From contig NC_092809.1 in NCBI RefSeq assembly GCF_040954645.1, forward strand, positions 84,356,573 to 84,420,572: 64,000 bases of DNA, given 5' to 3'. The notes beneath the pieces were generated by a model. That model made no database searches, was not told where the DNA came from, and was given only the letters and a program-made list of their open reading frames with translations. Made by a program: the position numbers and the translations under genes. This document shows positions 22,713 through 36,189 of the stretch, piece by piece; position 1 is the first letter of the stretch, and each line of letters starts with the position of its first letter. Source of the DNA: Diabrotica undecimpunctata (lineage: Eukaryota; Arthropoda; Insecta; Coleoptera; Chrysomelidae).

Positions 22713-25700
22713 GTAAGTAAATAGAAACTTTTTTTATATTCTTTTATTTTACACCGTTTCCGTTACATAATTAACTTGAAAAAATGTTAAATTTTTTTTT
22801 TCATTCATCATTTTTTATTATCGCCAGGGTGCACGCGTCATATTCGAGATGCATTAATTTGAATTTTACGTTTTCGTTGGTAATATAATTATGATATAAT
22901 AAACTTCGGAAAAACAAATTAGTGAATAAATATCAAGTTAATAAACATAAACAAAGTATTAGATATTTAAATATGTATTTCTTTAGCTATTTTTAGTTAT
23001 TGTATTGAAAAGTAGAAATAAGTTCATCTTTATCGGAGAACTAATTTATACAAAGGTCCATCTGGGAAAAAATTATTGGTTTCACGTAAAAATTTTATAC
23101 AGATATTTGAAGGTTCTAAAAGATATATGAGGGTTAGTTAATAATAAATCTGTGAAGACATACAGGTGATTTTGGCTATAAATGTTTTTTATCCAGTTAG
23201 AGAAAAATAGTTAAAATAAAAATTGTAGATTCAAAAAGTTCTTCCATTTGTGAGTTTCTAAATTAAAATATATAAAGAATTCACCAAAATAGTTGCAAAA
23301 AACCCTTGATTTTGCAGAAATTTATAAATTTTAATAACTTTGTTTTTGCATAATGGTATGTAATGTAACTAATAAAAATAGTAAGGATATGTTTATCGTA
23401 GAAAGCGATTATGTAAACAACTTTTTGTTGACCTATCCCAGTTTAAAAAAAAAGTTATGTTTTACGTGCCACAGAAGCCAAGATATTGCAAATTCTGCAA
23501 TCGAGCGTCATTTTGAAAAAGTTCAAATCTAAGAAAAAACCGAGCTCAAATGGTTCTCCATTCTACTTTTCCGAAGCGGAATTTTACGAATACCATCATT
23601 TTAACGGGTTATAAATTTTTACTTCTTTACCGCATATACCATTATGTAAGTTGGAACGCACAATTCAGATCTTCATTTAGGGTCCCTTCAATTTTCAGCT
23701 CTTACTGTTAATAGACAATGGAAGTATGATTTTAAGAATAAAATTCTTTGGTTTTAAATATAAAATGCTCTCTTGCCTAGTAATGGTCATAGAAGATTCT
23801 GTTTTTTTTAGAAAGTGTGTTTTTCACCAGTTTTTCATAAGCCTCTAAATAAGTTTGTGGCATAAACGATATCAACGTTATTATAAATGTTTATAAACAG
23901 ATTAAATAACCTATAAACTATTTGCTCTGATTGATATTTAGCGCACTTTAATAACTTATTAATTTCCATAATTTCAAGGAGCTATGTTACATGTCCTTGC
24001 CCAAAAAAGAGTTATTATAATTTATAAATAACTGCAAAAATAAGGTTTTTTTTGCAACTATTTCGGTTAATAGTTTCATGTATTTTAATTTGGATACTCT
24101 CAAAAATTACATAACTTTTTATGATCTACAACTCTAAAAAAGCTGAAAAAATCTTAAACGGGTATTTAAAGTCTCTAAAAGGTATATGAGGGGTAGCTGA
24201 TGACAATTATGTGAAGACTTCAGCTAATTTTGCTTTGCTTTTTTATTAAACAATCGTAAAACGTGAAAAAAGTTTATGCGCATAAAACGTTTCTTATTCA
24301 TGTTAGAGATATATGGTTAAAATAAAAGTTATAGATCATAAAATGTTCTCTAATATTGATATTTTTATAATTAAAATACATAAAGAATTGACCGAGATAA
24401 TTTAAAAACCCTTATTTTTAAAGTAAAATTTATAAATGTTAATATAAATATAAATAATATAAATATAAATAACTTTCTTTTCTGCATAACGATATGTAAT
24501 AACTATTTAAAATTATGGCAGTTAATGAGTATTTAAAGTGTGCTAAATATCATACAGAACGACCATACAGTTTATGAGTTATTCATTTTGTTTATCCAGG
24601 AGACCGATTATTTAAAGAACTGTACTTGTCCAAACAGTCACTCTAGGGTTATTTTGTAAATAGATATCGATTTTTATGGCTTCGTTTTAAATTATTAAAA
24701 AAAAACATCAAGATTATATTAAATTTGTTTTTAAAAATCAGTTTGAAGAATAACAAATTTTTAGCATATAAAAATTTCTAATAACTTTGACTTTTTTATG
24801 TCATACACTTGTATGTAGGCTCAATATAAAGCTAATAAAAAAAAAACATTTAAAAAAAAACCAAAACCTTCTATGGCCCAGAGGAAATCAAATAGCATTT
24901 TTTTTCTTATTTAAGAAATTGCCAATATTTTCATTGTTTATTAACATTAAGAGCTGAAAATTGAACACATTGTAAAATAATATCTAAATTTTATAATTCG
25001 ATTTATAAATGGCATACACAGTGAAAAAGTAAATTAGTTTTGAAACATTAAAATAATGGTACTCGTAAAATATCGCCACAGAAAAATGCAAGGGAGATCT
25101 GTCCGCTGCAATTTCTCAGCTTGTTTGTTGTTATTGGATATGGAAATTTCTGTTTTTTTTAATTGTGCTTTTACACCAGCTTTTCATTGAGCCTACGTAC
25201 AGCCGTATGACATGAAAAATATCAAAAGTAGTATAAATGTTTAGAAGCTAAAAAGCACTTTTTCAAACTGTTTTTTTTTTTTAATAAAATGTTGAAGTTT
25301 ATAAATAAAGCTTCAAATAATCGATTCAAAAAACGTCAAATAACTGTCAAAGGTTAAACACCCTTTTTAAAGTTCCTCACGGATTTTAAATATTTAAACA
25401 GTGTTAAACAGATAAAGTAATTCATCGACGAGTTAACAATACGAAGCGAAGTTCTTTAATCACAATGTGATAAGAAAACGAGTATCAAATTTGGTTTTAT
25501 ATTTCAATAGTCGAATTTAATTGCGGCTATATTGGTGTAATTAAAGAAAACCAGTGAAAATCCCAAGAAATAGGTGAGATCCTTTTTTTCTTTCTTTCCA
25601 GTTTGGAAGAGGGTCCATTAGGTACTCACATTTAGGTATTGTGTTACGGTCTGGGTAACCAGGACTACACATCATGAACAGCAATTAAATATTTACATTT

Positions 25701-25840
25701 ACACAAAACAACTTCAATTCCAACCCAAAATCATATGTCGTTGACGCAGTCTCTAGACCTCCTTCCCGTTCGTTTTCTAAAAGGGAACAAGTTATTGTCA
25801 TGCACTCCATTTTGAATACTGTTTTATTTAAATATATTAA
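22713..25840. other. AT-rich intron-like DNA of unit B
   Basis: Collinear with 11932-16190 without the RTE insertion. No exon recognised. Contains a 40-bp stretch near 25145-25185 that is absent from unit A. Confidence 0.5.
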
Positions 25841-26425
25841 AGAAATTGGTGAAATAGTTTATCCAAAAAATATTACTTTTACATCTCGCATTTCGAATAA
25901 TCGAATCTGCATTTTCCTCACTTCTACCGACATCGTTGATCAACTAATACACCGAACGTCATAATTAATTCCACCGTCATCTTTATCTGCAGGCTATTTT
26001 CTGCGACCAAAAGAATCCACATTTCAAATGTATCTCCTTTCATCCCGCATTCCTAATCGAGCAGTCCCTAAAAAATACGGAACATCAGATGATCAATAGG
26101 CATATATCATGAGTTTTCCTAGGGTAACATTTGAAATAGCTGACAAGGCGAACTTCGAAGTGCAATCTTCTCTGTTAATTAACCATGAAAATACATCCTT
26201 TAAAATATTTTTATTCTCTGACAGACTATAACACATACGTCAAATAACTGTCAAAGTTAAACTTGATAATTAAAAGTTCTCCTATTAGTTTTTAATAATT
26301 GTGTGTATATTAAACAGTATTTAATAGTTATATTAAAATTAATAAGTATTCAAGATTCCCATTCAGGTAGCCAACGGAGTGGTACGGTGGTTAACGTGTA
26401 CGGAGTGTCAATAGCTCCCCACTAA

Positions 26426-27871
26426 ATGGGGGAAGCTTTAAAAAGAAAGACGCCGTTAGGTGTAACTATTAACCAGACAATGAGTGCAAATAACTCTAAA
26501 AGTGATGCGGAGTCAGAAAATTATTTATCGGTCCCAGTACAAGACATGGATACCACTTTAAGTTCTGAGACAACAGCTGAAACCAGTCGTCAGGTCATTA
26601 GTGATAAAGAAAAGGATATTTATAAACAAAATAAAACACCTAAAGTTTTTAATCTAAGAAATGGAGATAAGTATAATTTGAGTAATATTTGTGTTTTTAT
26701 CGAACGAAAAAATATTGAAAATGCCGGCCGTCTTCATCCCTTATTTGTGGGAGATATCTTACACAAAAAACTAAATGTTAACAATATTAACCAAATTAGA
26801 TCTGTTGGAAAAAATAGAATAAAAGTTAGTCTAAAAACATGTTCTGATGCCAATGCTTTAGTAAACAATCCTCTTTTATCAGAAAATGATCTTGTAGCGT
26901 TTATACCAAATCATTTATTAGAAATTAAGGGTTTGATAAAAGATATTGATACTCAATTCGATACGAAATAATATATTTTAGATAACATAAAATCTCCTTC
27001 AACAGTAGTTGATGTTAAACGTACACATCGTAGAATAGAAAAGGATGGTGATATACAGTATGTCCCCAAAAAAACCATTATTGTAACTTTTGAAGGGAAC
27101 ACTTTACCTAGTTATATTTCAATAAATAGTGTATATTTTTCGGTGGAGCGGTATTTTAGCAGAGTTACACAGTGCTTCAGATGTCTACGCTATGGTCACA
27201 TTTCTAGGCAATGTAAAAATATTGAAGAGTTATGTATTAAGTGTAGTAATGTAAAAGCTGAAAATCATGTTTGTCACGATTCAGAAATACGCTGTTTATA
27301 TTGTAAAACAAATGACCACGTTTCTATTTCAAGAAAATGTCCTCATTATGAAAAACAACGTAAAATTAAGAATGTTATGGTTGAACAAAATATTTCCTTT
27401 ATTGAGGCAAAATAATATTGTGAAATGTCTTATTCTGGTATATCTGTAAACAATAGTTTTTCTATTTTATCCAACTCCAATTTTCCGCCTTTACCAGCGA
27501 TTGAATCTAAGTCTGGCAATTCTAACTCCCTTTTACACTCAAATTTTAAGAATAATAACAATTACGTTTTGCCCACCCATCCTACACGAAGTCCTACCGG
27601 CCATAGCAATAAAAAACGTCGAATTTCTAATGACACTCCTCCTCCACAACCGATATTTCCGTTTCAGTTTGGCCCTAATCAACCACTGCCTCGAAATAAT
27701 AATCCACCAAATTATCAAAATTTAAATAACAAAAACATTGTAAAGTCAATTGCAGATTTTATAGTTGAATTTTTAAAAGGTATTCATACCATTGAAGATA
27801 TCAAAAATTTGAATAATGATTTAATTCAAACAGGAATAAATAAAGTGTTGGAGGACACATGTAAAAAGTAA
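26426..27871 (+). pseudogene. I-group LINE ORF1 (Gag-like) with two in-frame stops
   Basis: One reading frame of 481 codons is interrupted only by TAA at 26969-26971 and TAA at 27413-27415; no frameshift is needed. The N-terminal part is Ser/Thr-rich. The central PRE_C2HC-like block includes SVGKNRIKVSLKTC and later TIIVTFEGNTLPSYI. Zinc knuckles follow: CFRCLRYGHISRQC, CIKCSNVKAENHVC and CLYCKTNDHVSISRKC. Then comes the family's NVMVEQNISFIEAK helix. A Pro/Asn-rich C-terminal linker (KKRRISNDTPPPQP) and a final helix end at 27871. The protein would have bound element RNA. Both stops follow an AAA codon. Confidence 0.85.
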
Positions 27872-27879
27872 CCTTCACT

Positions 27880-30800
27880 CCATTACCAAAGACATTAAAT
27901 ATTTGTCAGTGGAATGCACGTTCTGCTGTTTCGAATAAAAATAGTCTAATGCATTATCTTGTAAATAATAATATTGATGTAGCAATAATAAGTGAAACAT
28001 GGTGTAAACCCAAAAAAGTATATAGTTTCGTAGGTTATAATGTAATTCGTAAAGATAGACAAGATGGTTTTTCAGGAATTTGCATTTTGGTCAAAAAGTC
28101 GATTTCACACCTAGAATTAAGCATAATTTCCATTTTAATGTCGATCTTCTTGTTTGTGGTATTAATATCAAATTCAACAATAAAACTTTGAGTATAATTT
28201 CCGTTTATAGGTCACCGGATATTAAAACCAACACAACTGATTGGGTAAATATTTTTTCGCAGTTTTCAACTCCATGTATTATTGGTGGGGATTTTAACGC
28301 GCATCATGCTACTTGGGGATCCCATAAAAACGATTCTATTGGTAAACAACTCATTGAAGCAAGCAATAATTGTGATTTTGTAGTTATGAATACTGGCGAA
28401 CCCACGTGTATTACTCGGCCAGGATGCAATGATTCTATGATAGATGTTCCCTTTTGCTCCTCGGACGTAGCTAGTGATATAGATTGGGCAGTTTACTCTG
28501 ACACACTTGGATCGAATCATTTTATGATAAAAATAACTCTTGCAATGCAGCAAATTCCGCAGGACATCACAATTCCGCGATATAGATGGAACCTAAAAGG
28601 AGCTAATTGGGAACAATATAAAGAGTTTGTGGAAGACTACTTTTATAACTTTACTGATGCAGAATATCCAACGACCAAAGAAAAATATGCATTCTTAATC
28701 AATTGTATAAATAATGCGGCACAAAGAACTTTAAAAGAATACAGACCGTTTAAGTGCAAAAATCGAACACCTTCACCTTGGTGGGATGCAGAATGTGACA
28801 ACATAATTTCTGAAAGGAAATATGTACTGCAAGTATACAAAGAAAACCCCACAAAAGATAATTTTCTTGCATACCAAAAATGCATGGCACTTACTAAACG
28901 AACATTAAAAGAAAAAGCTAAAAAAAGTTGGATTGAATGGTGTTCCAATCTCAACAAAAATACTCCAACTAGCATGATATGGAAACAAGCAAAAAAAATG
29001 AATCGTAAAACAATAAACATTGGTAAACCACATAATGATGATTTAATAGATGAGTTTTTTAATCATGTAGCTCCCCAGACTGTTCCTTTCACTGTAAATA
29101 TCGAACATACGATGTTAGATAAAAAACATTTTTTGGCAAATAATTTTCACATTAATGAACTAAATTATGCTTTAAGAAATAAAAAAAGTACTGCCCCGGG
29201 TTTTGATCAAATAAAGTATCCGATGTTAGAGAACCTACCAATTATAGCAAAAAGTTTTCTTCTACAAATTTTTGATGAGATGCTTGCAGGTGAGTGCATT
29301 GAAGATTTTAGGAAAATTATAATCACACCGATTCCTAAACAAGGTAAAGACCCTAACTTGGCCCATTCTTATAGACCAATTTCTCTGCTATCATGTGTGC
29401 AAAAAACTTTCGAACGTATGATAAAACATAGGCTGGAATGGTGGCTACATAAAAAAGACCTGCTTACGCCCTGTCAATTTGCATACAAAAGAGGAGTGGG
29501 TACGCTAGATGCACTTACAACCTTAGTAACAAATATTCAAAATAATTTCTCTAGAAATAACTTTCTTCCAACAATTTTTATTGATATTGAGAAAGCATAT
29601 GACACCTTAAACTTAAATATTTTGAGTAAAAAAATGATTACTGATTTTAACATTCCTAAGGCAATAGTGTATGCTATTATCGGATTATATTCAGAAAGAC
29701 ATGTTTATGTCAGGGATTTTAACAACCATTTATTAGGCCCAAGATATGTTTTCACAGGAATTCCACAAGGAGCTGTCTTAAGTCCTTTTCTTTTCAATTT
29801 ATACACAGCTGACCTACATAAATTAAAGTTGGAAAAATATCCTTTTAAGATCATCCAATATGCAGATGACTTCTGCATTTACTGTGAAACAAAGAAGAGA
29901 GATGAAGCTTTTGGATTTTTAATGGATACCTACAACGTTGTAGAAATATGGTTGGAAGAAAATCACCTTCAGCTGTCGGCCACAAAATCAGCAGTGACCA
30001 TTTTCAGTAGACATAATATTCCCAATATCGAAACATTTATAGTAAAACAGCGAGAAATTCCTTTTAAAAAGGTAATTAAATATTTGGGCATTATACTGGA
30101 TCACAAGCTCACATGAAAATTTCACATAGAATATATGTTAAATAGATGTGAAAAAGGCCTAAACTTTCTGAAAATGACAACTAAAACTTGGTGGGGAACA
30201 GATGTTCAGACTTCCTTACTTTTTTATAGAACTTACATTCGCTCTATCATAGATTATGGATGTTGGTTATATGGATCTGCCAGCAAGAACTTACTAAACA
30301 AATTAAACATATTTATAAACCAGTGTTTGCGTATCTGTATTGGTGCTATGAAGACAACTCCTATTGAGTCCCTTTATGTTGAAGCACGTGAGCCTCCAAT
30401 TTCTCTTAGAAGACATTTCTTGGCCGAAAAATTTTTACTGAAAATTAAACACCAGAACACTTTCCTTTATACCGAATTAACAAATTTAAACAATTATGAT
30501 TTAACGAATAAATATTGGATTAAGAAAAATTCTCCAACCCTATGTGAAGCTCTTAGAGAAAACACAGTTTGTGCTGATGAAGCTATTAATTTAAAATCAC
30601 ACACTGATATAAATGATTTTGAAGCTCTTTTTTATAGCGTTAAATTTATTAAACCAAATTATGTTAACACTGGAAGAGCAAATAACAACATTATAACAAG
30701 CATCTTATCCAATTGGGATTACTACAGTACTATCTACACGGATGCCTCCAAATCAGAAGACGGTACAGGATGTGCCTTTTACATCCCCATGGAGAAGGTA

Positions 30801-31592
30801 GAAAAAATGTTCAAATTAAAAGCAAATATTTCCATATTTAGTGCGGAAGCAATTGCCATATATCAAGCCCTACTTTTTGTTTCTAACAGAGATTCCTCCG
30901 TTATTATTGTTTCAGATTCCATGTCAGTTCTCACAGCCATTAACCAACCTTTTGTTCCAACCACATACTCCAATCCCTACATAATATTAATTAAAAAATT
31001 AGTTAAACACTTTAAGGAAAATAAAAAAAATGTGATATTTATATGGGCCAAAGCACACAGTGGAATTAAACATAATGAACATGTGGACCAACTAGCCAAA
31101 TTAAGTATTTATTCAGTGGATACCACAGAATTTCTACCCAGTATTTCTGATTTGGTTGCTTCACGCAAGGCAGTTTTAAAATATAAATGGAGTGACCTAT
31201 GGTCTGAGTTTTGTTTTACCAACCCAAATAGATACACTTCTTTACACACAACTGTCCCTGTTGCACATTGGCACAGAACTTATAATGTCCCTAGGCGTTA
31301 TATAACAACCATATCTAGGCTTAAATTTGGACATGCTTGTTTTCCTGCTCATCTTGCAAGGATTCATGTGATCGAGAGTAAAAACTGTGTGGAATGTGGA
31401 GTAGAAGGTGACCTAGATCATGTAATTTTTGGTTGTGCCAAATATAATTTGGAATCCACCTTATTATATAATAATATAGTTCGTATTACCGGTAAATCTC
31501 CGTTTAACGTTTTATCTGCCCTAGCAACTCAAAATAGATTAATTTACGATTGCATAATCGATTTTTTGACCAAATGTAATATTTTTCTTTAG
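27880..31592 (+). pseudogene. I-group LINE ORF2: endonuclease-RT-RNase H, one frameshift and one stop
   Basis: About 1,237 codons. The endonuclease starts LNICQWNARSA, with IISETWCKP and IIGGDFNAHHATWG. A frameshift near 28100 lies between ILVKKS and DFTPRIK. The RT has FIDIEKAYDTL, GIPQGAVLSPFLF and IQYADDFCIY. A TGA at 30114-30116 replaces a Trp-type codon shortly after YLGIILDHKLT, and the frame then continues. RNase H has IYTDASKSEDGTG, SAEAIAIYQAL, IVSDSMSVL and AKAHSGIKHNEHVDQLAK, giving the D-E-D-D set. A C-terminal knuckle reads CVECGVEGDLDHVIFGC. No clean ATG opens the frame: the candidate at ORF1's end is followed at once by TAA. Confidence 0.9.
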
Positions 31593-31991
31593 TTAAGAAA
31601 AAAAATTTTTTTTTCCATTTTCCAAGTAAAAACCAAAATTTTCAAAATTTTGGTTTTTACTTTTTACCTTTGTTTTCTCTAATTTATATGTTTAATCCTA
31701 TTTACCGTGGCCTAGTTCTGTGTATGTTATATATTATAATGTCCTGATGGTCCCCTGGACGTGAAACGAGTGACCCATGTTAATTGTATATGTTTATGGA
31801 TATATATGTGTATGTATTATTTATATTTTTTCTCTTCTTTTTGTTAAATGTTGTAAATTTATCTATTTTAGTCTATTCGATTGCAAATAACTCAAAAACT
31901 TTTTACTGTACCTAATGAGATTAAAAGATCATGTAACTGGCTGTATGGCAAACTGCCGAAGCCATAAAAATAAAAAAAAAAAAAAAAAAAA
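31593..31991 (+). other. 3' UTR of the I-group LINE, with hairpin and poly(A)
   Basis: 31624-31662 is an exact 19-bp inverted repeat around a single C (arms AAGTAAAAACCAAAATTTT and complement). The UTR ends GCCGAAGCCATAAAAATAAA plus A-run directly at the target duplication. A GCCGAAGCCATAAA-type end is usual for this LINE group. Confidence 0.85.
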
Positions 31992-32002
31992 GACAGACTA
32001 TA

Positions 32003-33340
32003 GTGTTTTCTTTGTAAGCTTACGGGTCGTACCGTGGAGTCTGATTGCAAAGTCTCCAGTTGACCAGATCAGACACTCATTGCAGCTAATGCTCCTCCCT
32101 CTTCTTCATTTTCAGCTGACTCTAAGGAGTCCTTAATCCTGAATCCTTAACTTCATCAAAAGAATTTCTATCTTCGGAAATTGAGTCCATCTCCGTTAAC
32201 TGCATACCCATCCTGGCTGCCATTATGAATTTATCCACCTCTCGTCGTACTAATTCAAAGCCCATGTTGGCAGTAGGACAAAAAAGGGGACACTTCAATG
32301 ACAGTTCTCATGATACTCCTACCATCTATCTTCATCCGGTATTCTTGCTCTATTAAGTTCTTTTCCTCCTTCGACATTTTCAATGTCACCGAAACCAGCC
32401 AAAAAATGTCCAAATCTAATCTTTGATTGGATTACTCGATGAAACCTTATTATATTTCCGCTATAGAAATGATTTACAAAGATAATCCGACTAATTTTAC
32501 ACTCAATTCCACGCAACTTATTACATTTCTTGAGAACTCTTTTGTATGTATCACCCCACTACAAGAAGCTTAAAAATCCTCCAACATAGATGGTATTCAA
32601 AAGGACTTATTGCAGCTCTACATAGGTACAAGGAAAAGATCACTAAAAAACCGTATCACTAGAATCTTAAAAAAGTTAAAAGAACAGCCTATCTCCGACT
32701 TAAATAAATCTTAATAATAAATCTTCTGATGTCAAATCTAATCACAGCATACATGATGAATAGAATTTCTCTCTTTCTCTCGCATTTATTCATTTTTTCT
32801 GCTCTCTGTATATTTTTACTTCATCTTTTGCCAAATTTAGACACGATATTTAATTAAGTAAGAAAACTTTATGTACATCAAATACTAGCCTAAGTCCAGT
32901 TTGGAAAAAAAATTGTTAACAAAAAATAACCTTAAAATATCCAATCTCTTTTTTAATCGAAAGGTTATCCTTGACAATTAAGAGACAGCCAAGATTCTGG
33001 CAGAAAATTTAAAATAAAAGTTTTGCAACAAATCTGGACCTAACTATATATACTCTTTTCTTCCTTCGCCCTTTCATTATTCATCCTCAGTTTCACAACA
33101 AGATACCAATCATCCGAACTCTCTTATAAACTATTTCGAACTAAAAGCTGCACTCAAATCCTATAAAAACACAAAAATTAGGGTTTTCTAGAATTATCTT
33201 GAAAAATTTCTCGAAAATTCCTTAGGCACCAACGAACCTCTAAATGAAGCCAGTAAATTTACCACTGACATACCGCTGACAATCGTTAATGAAAGATCTT
33301 GCCCCAATCTATACTAAGATAAAAGAAAAATCATTACAAA
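32003..33340 (+). pseudogene. I-group LINE relic, ORF1 end and ORF2 start, unit B
   Basis: Continuation of the relic split by the LINE at 26231; counterpart of 16605-17900. Recognisable pieces are GQKRGHFNDS (ORF1 linker) and NYFELKAALKSYKN (pre-RT linker). Many stops and frame changes. Confidence 0.55.
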
Positions 33341-33344
33341 AAAA

Positions 33345-33520
33345 AATTTTGTTAAAATCCTTTATAAAAGGTACATAAATTAAAAAACCCAAACGGGCTA
33401 TGTCATGAAGACAAATTGTTTTCGGAATCCATATTCCATCATCAGTGTCTAGGTGTACATTTTTTGAGCCACTAAATATCTGGGTAAAAACCCGATAAAA
33501 GTTATATGTTACAATTTAGT
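33345..33520 (-). repeat. Penelope-like terminal segment with hammerhead-type motif
   Basis: On the minus strand ACACTGATGATGGAATATGG is followed by ATTCCGAAAAC and then TTTGTC. That is the CUGAUGA core, a 5-bp stem II (GGAAT/ATTCC), a GAAA core with one extra A, and a GUC cleavage triplet with almost no stem III. Penelope-like elements are known to carry such minimal hammerhead ribozymes in their terminal repeats. Motif span about 33408-33452. Confidence 0.55.
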
Positions 33521-33559
33521 TTACATTATTTAGTTTTATATATTAGGATGTTAAAGTTA

Positions 33560-35935
33560 CCAGTGGATATGATAACTCCACTCTCATTTATAAAAAAAAC
33601 TGTTTTACAAATCCAAGGCAATAAAACTAACCTTCATCCTATGAATTTAGTCATCCTTCATTCCTATATCCTAACTGTTTCTCCTATCATCTTCTTCAAC
33701 AACACAGTTATCTCTGGCAGTCAATTCATTTCTGACACTCGCTAATGGGGTTGAAGACAGATTCAATAAAAGTAATATAGCTTTTACTCCCAGTTCTTTA
33801 CGCGCTCAATCTTTCTCCACCATCTCGTCAACTCCACACGATGTCAAGTTTATGAACGGCTTGTTTACCCTAAATAAACTAAAATTTACCTTGTTTTCAT
33901 TTACAAAATCTGCTGATGATCCCGATGATATCCCTTATATATTTTTAAAAAATCTCTCTAATACATCTCTCTCCAAACTTCTCGAAATTTATAACCTTAT
34001 CTAGAACACACAAAAATTCCCAGATGTTTGGCGCAACTCTATAATCATTCCAATTAAAAAACCTGACCAGCCCTCTATAACTCCAATATCTTTCGTCTGA
34101 TTTCTCTTACTTGTATTACCTGCAAACTTCTTGAAACAATGATCAATGAAATACTCACGTGGTTCGTTAAACAGTATAATATTATTCCCGACGCTCAATC
34201 CGGCTTCCGACGTAATCGGTCTACTATTGATAACTTTTTTATTTTCCAAACACACATTTCTTAAACAATCTATAATCAACAAGATGTCGTAGCAACTATA
34301 TTTAACGTTGAAGGGGCATTTTATTCAATCTACAGAAAAGCAATCATTGACAAAAACTCCCACTATAATTTAAATGGTAATATTTTCTCATTTGTAAAAA
34401 AATATCTAATTGAAAGAATCTTTAAAGTCCTTGCCAAGGGTAAACTTTTTTGATCTCTTCCTCAAAATTAAGGTGTCCCTTTAGAATTTGCATTAAGTTT
34501 AACTTTATTCATTCTTGCCATCAACGAAATTTGCCTCCCATCAAATTTGTTCAATACGCTGATGACCTAATCATTTACTGCCATCTTAAATATGTCCCAT
34601 CCTCATATAAACTTATACAAAGTGTAGTAAATCTACTTCAAGATAGATTTAACAAACTAGGATTATCACTCTCTGAGAGCAAAACCAAATTAATAAAATT
34701 TTCCATAGGGATTTTCACTCCCTTACCCCAAATTTTATTTAACAATTCTCTACTTTCTGGTGTTAATTATTGTAAAATTCTCGGTTTTATGTTTGACTCC
34801 AGATTAAATTGAAAAAATCGAATATCTGAACTTAAAATCAATTGTTTTAAAAGGTTGAACATTTTTAAACCCTCAGTCATCTTCAATGGGGTGCCAATAA
34901 AACTACTTCTAGGTCTGAGCGCTTTTCGCTTTAGTCCTATTGAGAGTGTATACCGTGAATCTAATGAACTTTCTCCTACCCTAAGACGATAATCACTTCT
35001 ACTTTCGTATGCTGCATCAACATCTGCAAATCCATGTAATCTTGTTCATTCCCTAATTGCCACAATGCCGTCTTCTTCCACTAACAATAACCAACACCTT
35101 ATCATAAAACCTATACCTCAATTAATTTGTCCACTACTTAAAAATATTGACCTTTTTCTGACTAGTTTATTTCCTCTACCTTTACTGCCCCTCTGGGCTA
35201 AAGATATCCCTTCAATATATACCTCACTCACTATTTTTAACAAACTTGAATCTTCTAACCTTCTTATAAAGAAAGCATTTTTAGAATTTAATTCTCTATA
35301 CAGATGCTTCTAAAACTACCACTGGTATTGGTTGTGCAGTAACCACTAAACATGAACTTGTAAGATCATCTCGGTTACCCTTAATATGCAACGTTTGCAC
35401 AGGTGAACTATATAGTATTGTGTTGGCTTTTAAATGCATCTCACATCAAAACAGACATATTGCCATTTGTTCAGATTATCTTTCATATATCCATTTAGTC
35501 AATACAATTTTCACTGAGCACCTATTAGTTCAAAACATTCATGACATATACCAAAATCTCTCTGCTTACGATGTAACAGTCTCTCTCATAATATGGCTGC
35601 CTTCTCACACCGGAATTACTGGTAATAAAACAGCAGATCATTTTGCCAAAGAAGCTACCAACCATGGGGTGACTGAAGTCACTCCAATTCAACTAGCTAA
35701 CGAATCTCGAAATTCGTTTTTAAAAAGTCGGTAGAGGATACTTGACAAAACTTAGAGCAAAAGAGCAAAACAACTTTTCATAAACTTCAATCTTTTATTG
35801 GTCATCTCTCCCTAGACTTTATAACTAGAAGAGAAGCATCGACTATTACAACTACGAATCAACCATACCAAACTTACCAACTGCAAACAATTCACCAACC
35901 TGTATAAAGCATTGGATTTGAAACCTACTCTAAGG
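33560..35935 (+). pseudogene. I-group LINE relic, RT and RNase H, unit B
   Basis: More complete than in unit A. 33860-34260: FTLNKLKFTLFSFTKSAD, KFPDVWRNSIIIPIKKP and DAQSGFRRNRSTIDN. 34290-34810: EGAF palm block, FVQYADDLIIYCH catalytic box (about 34545-34583), and the thumb. 35281-35734: RNase H with LYTDAS-like start, GELYSIVLAF, AICSDYLSYI and WLPSHTGITGNKTADHFAKEA. Stops and frameshifts throughout. The pre-RT linker here is a second, different one from that at 33150. Two related LINE relics may therefore be nested, separated by the Penelope end at 33345-33520. Confidence 0.65.
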
Positions 35936-35939
35936 AACT

Positions 35940-36175
35940 AGAGAATTGTCTACCTCTTCCTCAACTGTAAATTGTATATGTTGATTATGATACTTGAAAA
36001 TGTTGACTATTTCAATAATTTTGTGTTTAGGAAGTGCCAAAACTAAATCATCTACATATCTTTAAAAAAAGGAATGAAAAAAGTGCAATTGTTGATACAA
36101 TCACTGATAACATCATCCTTGATATAGCTACTTAGAATGGGTGAAAGACTAGATCCCATACCCATACCCATACTA
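35940..36175 (-). pseudogene. Penelope-like element reverse transcriptase fragment, unit B
   Basis: Minus strand: [19 protein letters not shown], then after a frameshift in an A-run [14 protein letters not shown] and HNQHIQFTVEEEVDN. Catalytic YVDD preserved. Counterpart of 20036-20325 without the hairpin and (AT)n. Confidence 0.7.
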
Positions 36176-36189
36176 CCAAAAAAATTAAA

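Larger units (their letters stand above)
26231..31991 (+). mobile_element. Near-full-length I-group LINE (~5.76 kb) in unit B
   Basis: It is flanked by the 11-bp target duplication GACAGACTATA (26220-26230 and 31992-32002). Joining the flanks recreates unit A sequence at about 16590. It has a ~195 bp 5' leader, ORF1, ORF2 with endonuclease, RT and RNase H, and a 3' UTR ending in poly(A). RNase H and the ORF1 knuckle pattern fit the I/Nimb group and not Jockey. Two stops in ORF1, and one frameshift and one stop in ORF2, show that it is dead but young. Confidence 0.92.

Noticed and set aside
26365..26410. tRNA box A-like sequence (GTACGGTGGTTAACGTG) in the LINE 5' leader
   Set aside because: No box B and no cloverleaf can be drawn; probably chance or part of the LINE promoter.
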